A stretch of DNA of 17,802 nucleotides from Chitinophagaceae bacterium (lineage in GTDB: Bacteria; Bacteroidota; Bacteroidia; Chitinophagales; Chitinophagaceae). The notes beneath the pieces were generated by a model, which saw only the letters and a list, made by a program, of their open reading frames with translations, ran no database searches and was not told where the DNA came from. The stretch spans positions 1 through 17,802 of the forward strand of contig CANJDY010000016.1 of NCBI GenBank assembly GCA_947472635.1, given 5' to 3'. Positions 16,486 to 17,802 of the stretch are shown here, one piece after another. The translations under genes and the position numbers were made by a program. Each line of letters starts with the position of its first letter. The stretch's first letter is position 1.

Positions 16486-17037
16486 ATGATTTCACCTGCG
16501 GCCGGAATATTATTGATTGCAGACCCCTTTTTAAAGGACCCTCATTTTATGAGGTCCGTAGTAGTTATTTGTGATCACCAAAAAGAAGGTAGTATTGGTT
16601 TTGTTTTGAACAAACCCTATGAGCAGTTGCTGGATTCATTAATAGGTAGTTTTGAAGGATTCCCCATTCCGGTTTATTATGGAGGGCCTGTGCAGAAAGA
16701 CACCATCCATTTTTTACACCAATACCCCGATTTGATACCCGGCGGACAAGAAATAATGAAAGGGATTTACTGGGGAGGCGATTTTGAAATGGTAACCCAA
16801 CTCATTAAAAAAAAGGAAATAGATCTTGCTAAAATTCGTTTTTTTATAGGCTACAGCGGATGGAGCGAAGGGCAACTCAACGATGAATTAAAAGAAAAAA
16901 CCTGGCTTACAGTAATGGCTACACGGAATTTAATTTTCCATTCTTACCCAGATAAAATATGGAAAGATAGCCTAAAGCAGCTTGGAGGAGAATATGAAAT
17001 GATGATCAACTTTCCAATCGACCCTCAACTAAATTAA
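16486..17037 (+). CDS. YqgE/AlgH family protein (DUF179, UPF0301)
   Basis: A 183-residue soluble protein of the conserved YqgE/AlgH family, whose biochemical function is not established. Family features are the N-terminal PAAGILLIADPFLKDPHFMRSVV (about 4-26), GSIGFVLNKP (35-44), the central YYGGPVQKDTIHFLH (about 64-78), and GYSGWSEGQLNDEL (122-135), followed by TWL. The length agrees with the family norm of about 185. The start ATG 16486 has AGGA a few bases upstream and begins right at the conserved segment. It diverges from the histidine kinase gene and is followed by an acyltransferase on the same strand after a 93-bp gap that has its own candidate promoter, so the two need not be co-transcribed. 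Confidence 0.93.
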   Translation: MISPAAGILLIADPFLKDPHFMRSVVVICDHQKEGSIGFVLNKPYEQLLDSLIGSFEGFPIPVYYGGPVQKDTIHFLHQYPDLIPGGQEIMKGIYWGGDFEMVTQLIKKKEIDLAKIRFFIGYSGWSEGQLNDELKEKTWLTVMATRNLIFHSYPDKIWKDSLKQLGGEYEMMINFPIDPQLN

Positions 17038-17074
17038 GCTTCCCAAGCTCTTTCTGCACTGAATTTTTTTGTCC

Positions 17075-17082
17075 TACATTTG
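17075..17082 (+). promoter_or_regulatory. Candidate Bacteroidota -7 element upstream of the acyltransferase gene
   Basis: TACATTTG is a perfect TAnnTTTG match, 48 bp before the start codon. The -33 region (around 17050-17056) has only TTTCTG rather than a clean TTG, so this is a half-supported promoter. Confidence 0.4.
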
Positions 17083-17130
17083 TTTTACAAACCCACATAA
17101 ATAAACTATTTCATTGCTTACCTCACAAAA

Positions 17131-17802
17131 ATGCTATACCAATTTGTAAAAATCATTGCAAGGGCTGCCATCAAATTATATTGTAGAGATTTGCAGATTA
17201 ATAAAAAGGAATTATTGAATACCGAGGGGCCCCTACTGCTGGCCGTTAACCACCCCAATTCATTCCTTGATGCAATTATTCTATGCACGCTGCTCAACAA
17301 ACCCCTTTACTCACTCGCCAGGGGAGATGCATTTAATGGAAAATGGATTACCCACATTTTGGTATCCCTCAAACTTTTGCCCGTATACCGCACCAGTGAA
17401 GGAGTTAGCAATTTATCTGATAACTATACCACCTTCGACCGCTGTAAAGAAATATTTAAACAGAATGGTATCGTACTTATTTTTAGCGAAGGAAAATGCA
17501 TTAATGAATGGCACTTACGCCCTCTAATGAAGGGAACTGCAAGGCTAGCCATCAGTAGCTGGGAAGATGGCATTCCTTTAAAGGTGCTGCCAATTGGTAT
17601 CAATTATAATTCATTCAATCAATTTGGTAAAAACATACGGATTTGTATTGGCGACTTTATTACCACCAACGATATTGAGACTACCGATGGATTTGGGAAA
17701 GGCATTCAATCTTTCAATTCGCTTCTTCAACAACAACTGACTCCCCTTGTATTTGAAATTAACAAATCGGATAAAGAAAAATTACATGCACAATTTTATA
17801 TA
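17131..17802 (+). CDS. 1-acyl-sn-glycerol-3-phosphate acyltransferase-like protein (PlsC family), 3' end outside window
   Basis: The frame opens at ATG 17131 and runs 224 codons to the right edge without a stop. It resembles the PlsC/lysophosphatidate acyltransferase superfamily, membrane-associated enzymes that transfer acyl chains to glycerolipids. Motif I is NHPNSFLDA (40-48), with five rather than four residues between His41 and Asp47; I recall the same spacing in other Bacteroidota homologues. GDAFNGKW (65-72) followed by LKLLPVYR (80-87) matches the motif II region, IFSEG (117-121) replaces FPEG in motif III, and LPIGINYN (153-160) is the motif IV equivalent. The start has no clear Shine-Dalgarno site and follows an A/T-rich, G-poor leader. 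Acceptor specificity cannot be judged, and the C-terminus is missing. Confidence 0.82.
   Translation, partial: MLYQFVKIIARAAIKLYCRDLQINKKELLNTEGPLLLAVNHPNSFLDAIILCTLLNKPLYSLARGDAFNGKWITHILVSLKLLPVYRTSEGVSNLSDNYTTFDRCKEIFKQNGIVLIFSEGKCINEWHLRPLMKGTARLAISSWEDGIPLKVLPIGINYNSFNQFGKNIRICIGDFITTNDIETTDGFGKGIQSFNSLLQQQLTPLVFEINKSDKEKLHAQFYI

Noticed and set aside
17037..17049. AGCTT-CCC-AAGCT hairpin after yqgE as a terminator
   Set aside because: The stem is only 5 bp, and the T-run comes about 14 nt later, too far for an intrinsic terminator.
1..17802. Mobile element, CRISPR array, defence system or novel multigene system
   Set aside because: No transposase, integrase, long repeats or CRISPR-like spacing, and no unrecognised cluster. 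All full-length genes fall in conserved families, mostly the dcw cluster.

Overview
The window is a chromosomal segment from an AT-rich member of the Bacteroidota. The closest fit is the Chitinophagaceae (Sediminibacterium- or Hydrotalea-like), judged from protein style: FtsI with one C-terminal PASTA domain, a long MraY with a large extra loop, a short FtsL-like protein, and weak or absent Shine-Dalgarno sites. The family assignment is inference. Most of the window (about 1-14643, minus strand) is the division and cell wall (dcw) cluster.

Layout, read in the direction of transcription (right to left): mraZ, rsmH, ftsL-like, ftsI, murE, mraY, murD, ftsW, murG, murC, ftsQ, ftsA (cut by the left edge). 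All genes are co-directional and the gaps are at most 136 bp. mraZ/rsmH nearly abut and ftsI/murE overlap, so the run looks like one operon. Together the genes supply meso-diaminopimelate peptidoglycan precursors (MurC, MurD, MurE, then MraY and MurG make lipid I and lipid II), the septal polymerase and crosslinker (FtsW, FtsI), the divisome scaffold (FtsL-like, FtsQ, FtsA), and two regulatory or RNA-modifying proteins (MraZ, RsmH). murF and ddl, found inside the E. coli cluster, are absent here.

Upstream of mraZ is the only long non-coding stretch (14644-15019). It holds a probable MraZ operator (three GTGNN repeats at exact 10-bp spacing), a perfect DnaA box, a compact helically spaced array of four near-consensus DnaA boxes built as a 21-bp tandem duplication, and a minus-strand intrinsic terminator for the gene to its right. 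The DnaA-box cluster is the most interesting unexplained signal: either a replication-origin-like element or a DnaA control region for the dcw operon.

Right of this is a membrane sensor histidine kinase (minus) with no response regulator beside it. Divergent from it, on the plus strand, lie a YqgE/AlgH-family gene and a PlsC-like acyltransferase cut by the right edge. I see no mobile elements, tRNA or rRNA genes, or CRISPR arrays. No new multigene system is evident: the coding content is ordinary core genome, and the points of interest are regulatory sequences and start sites.
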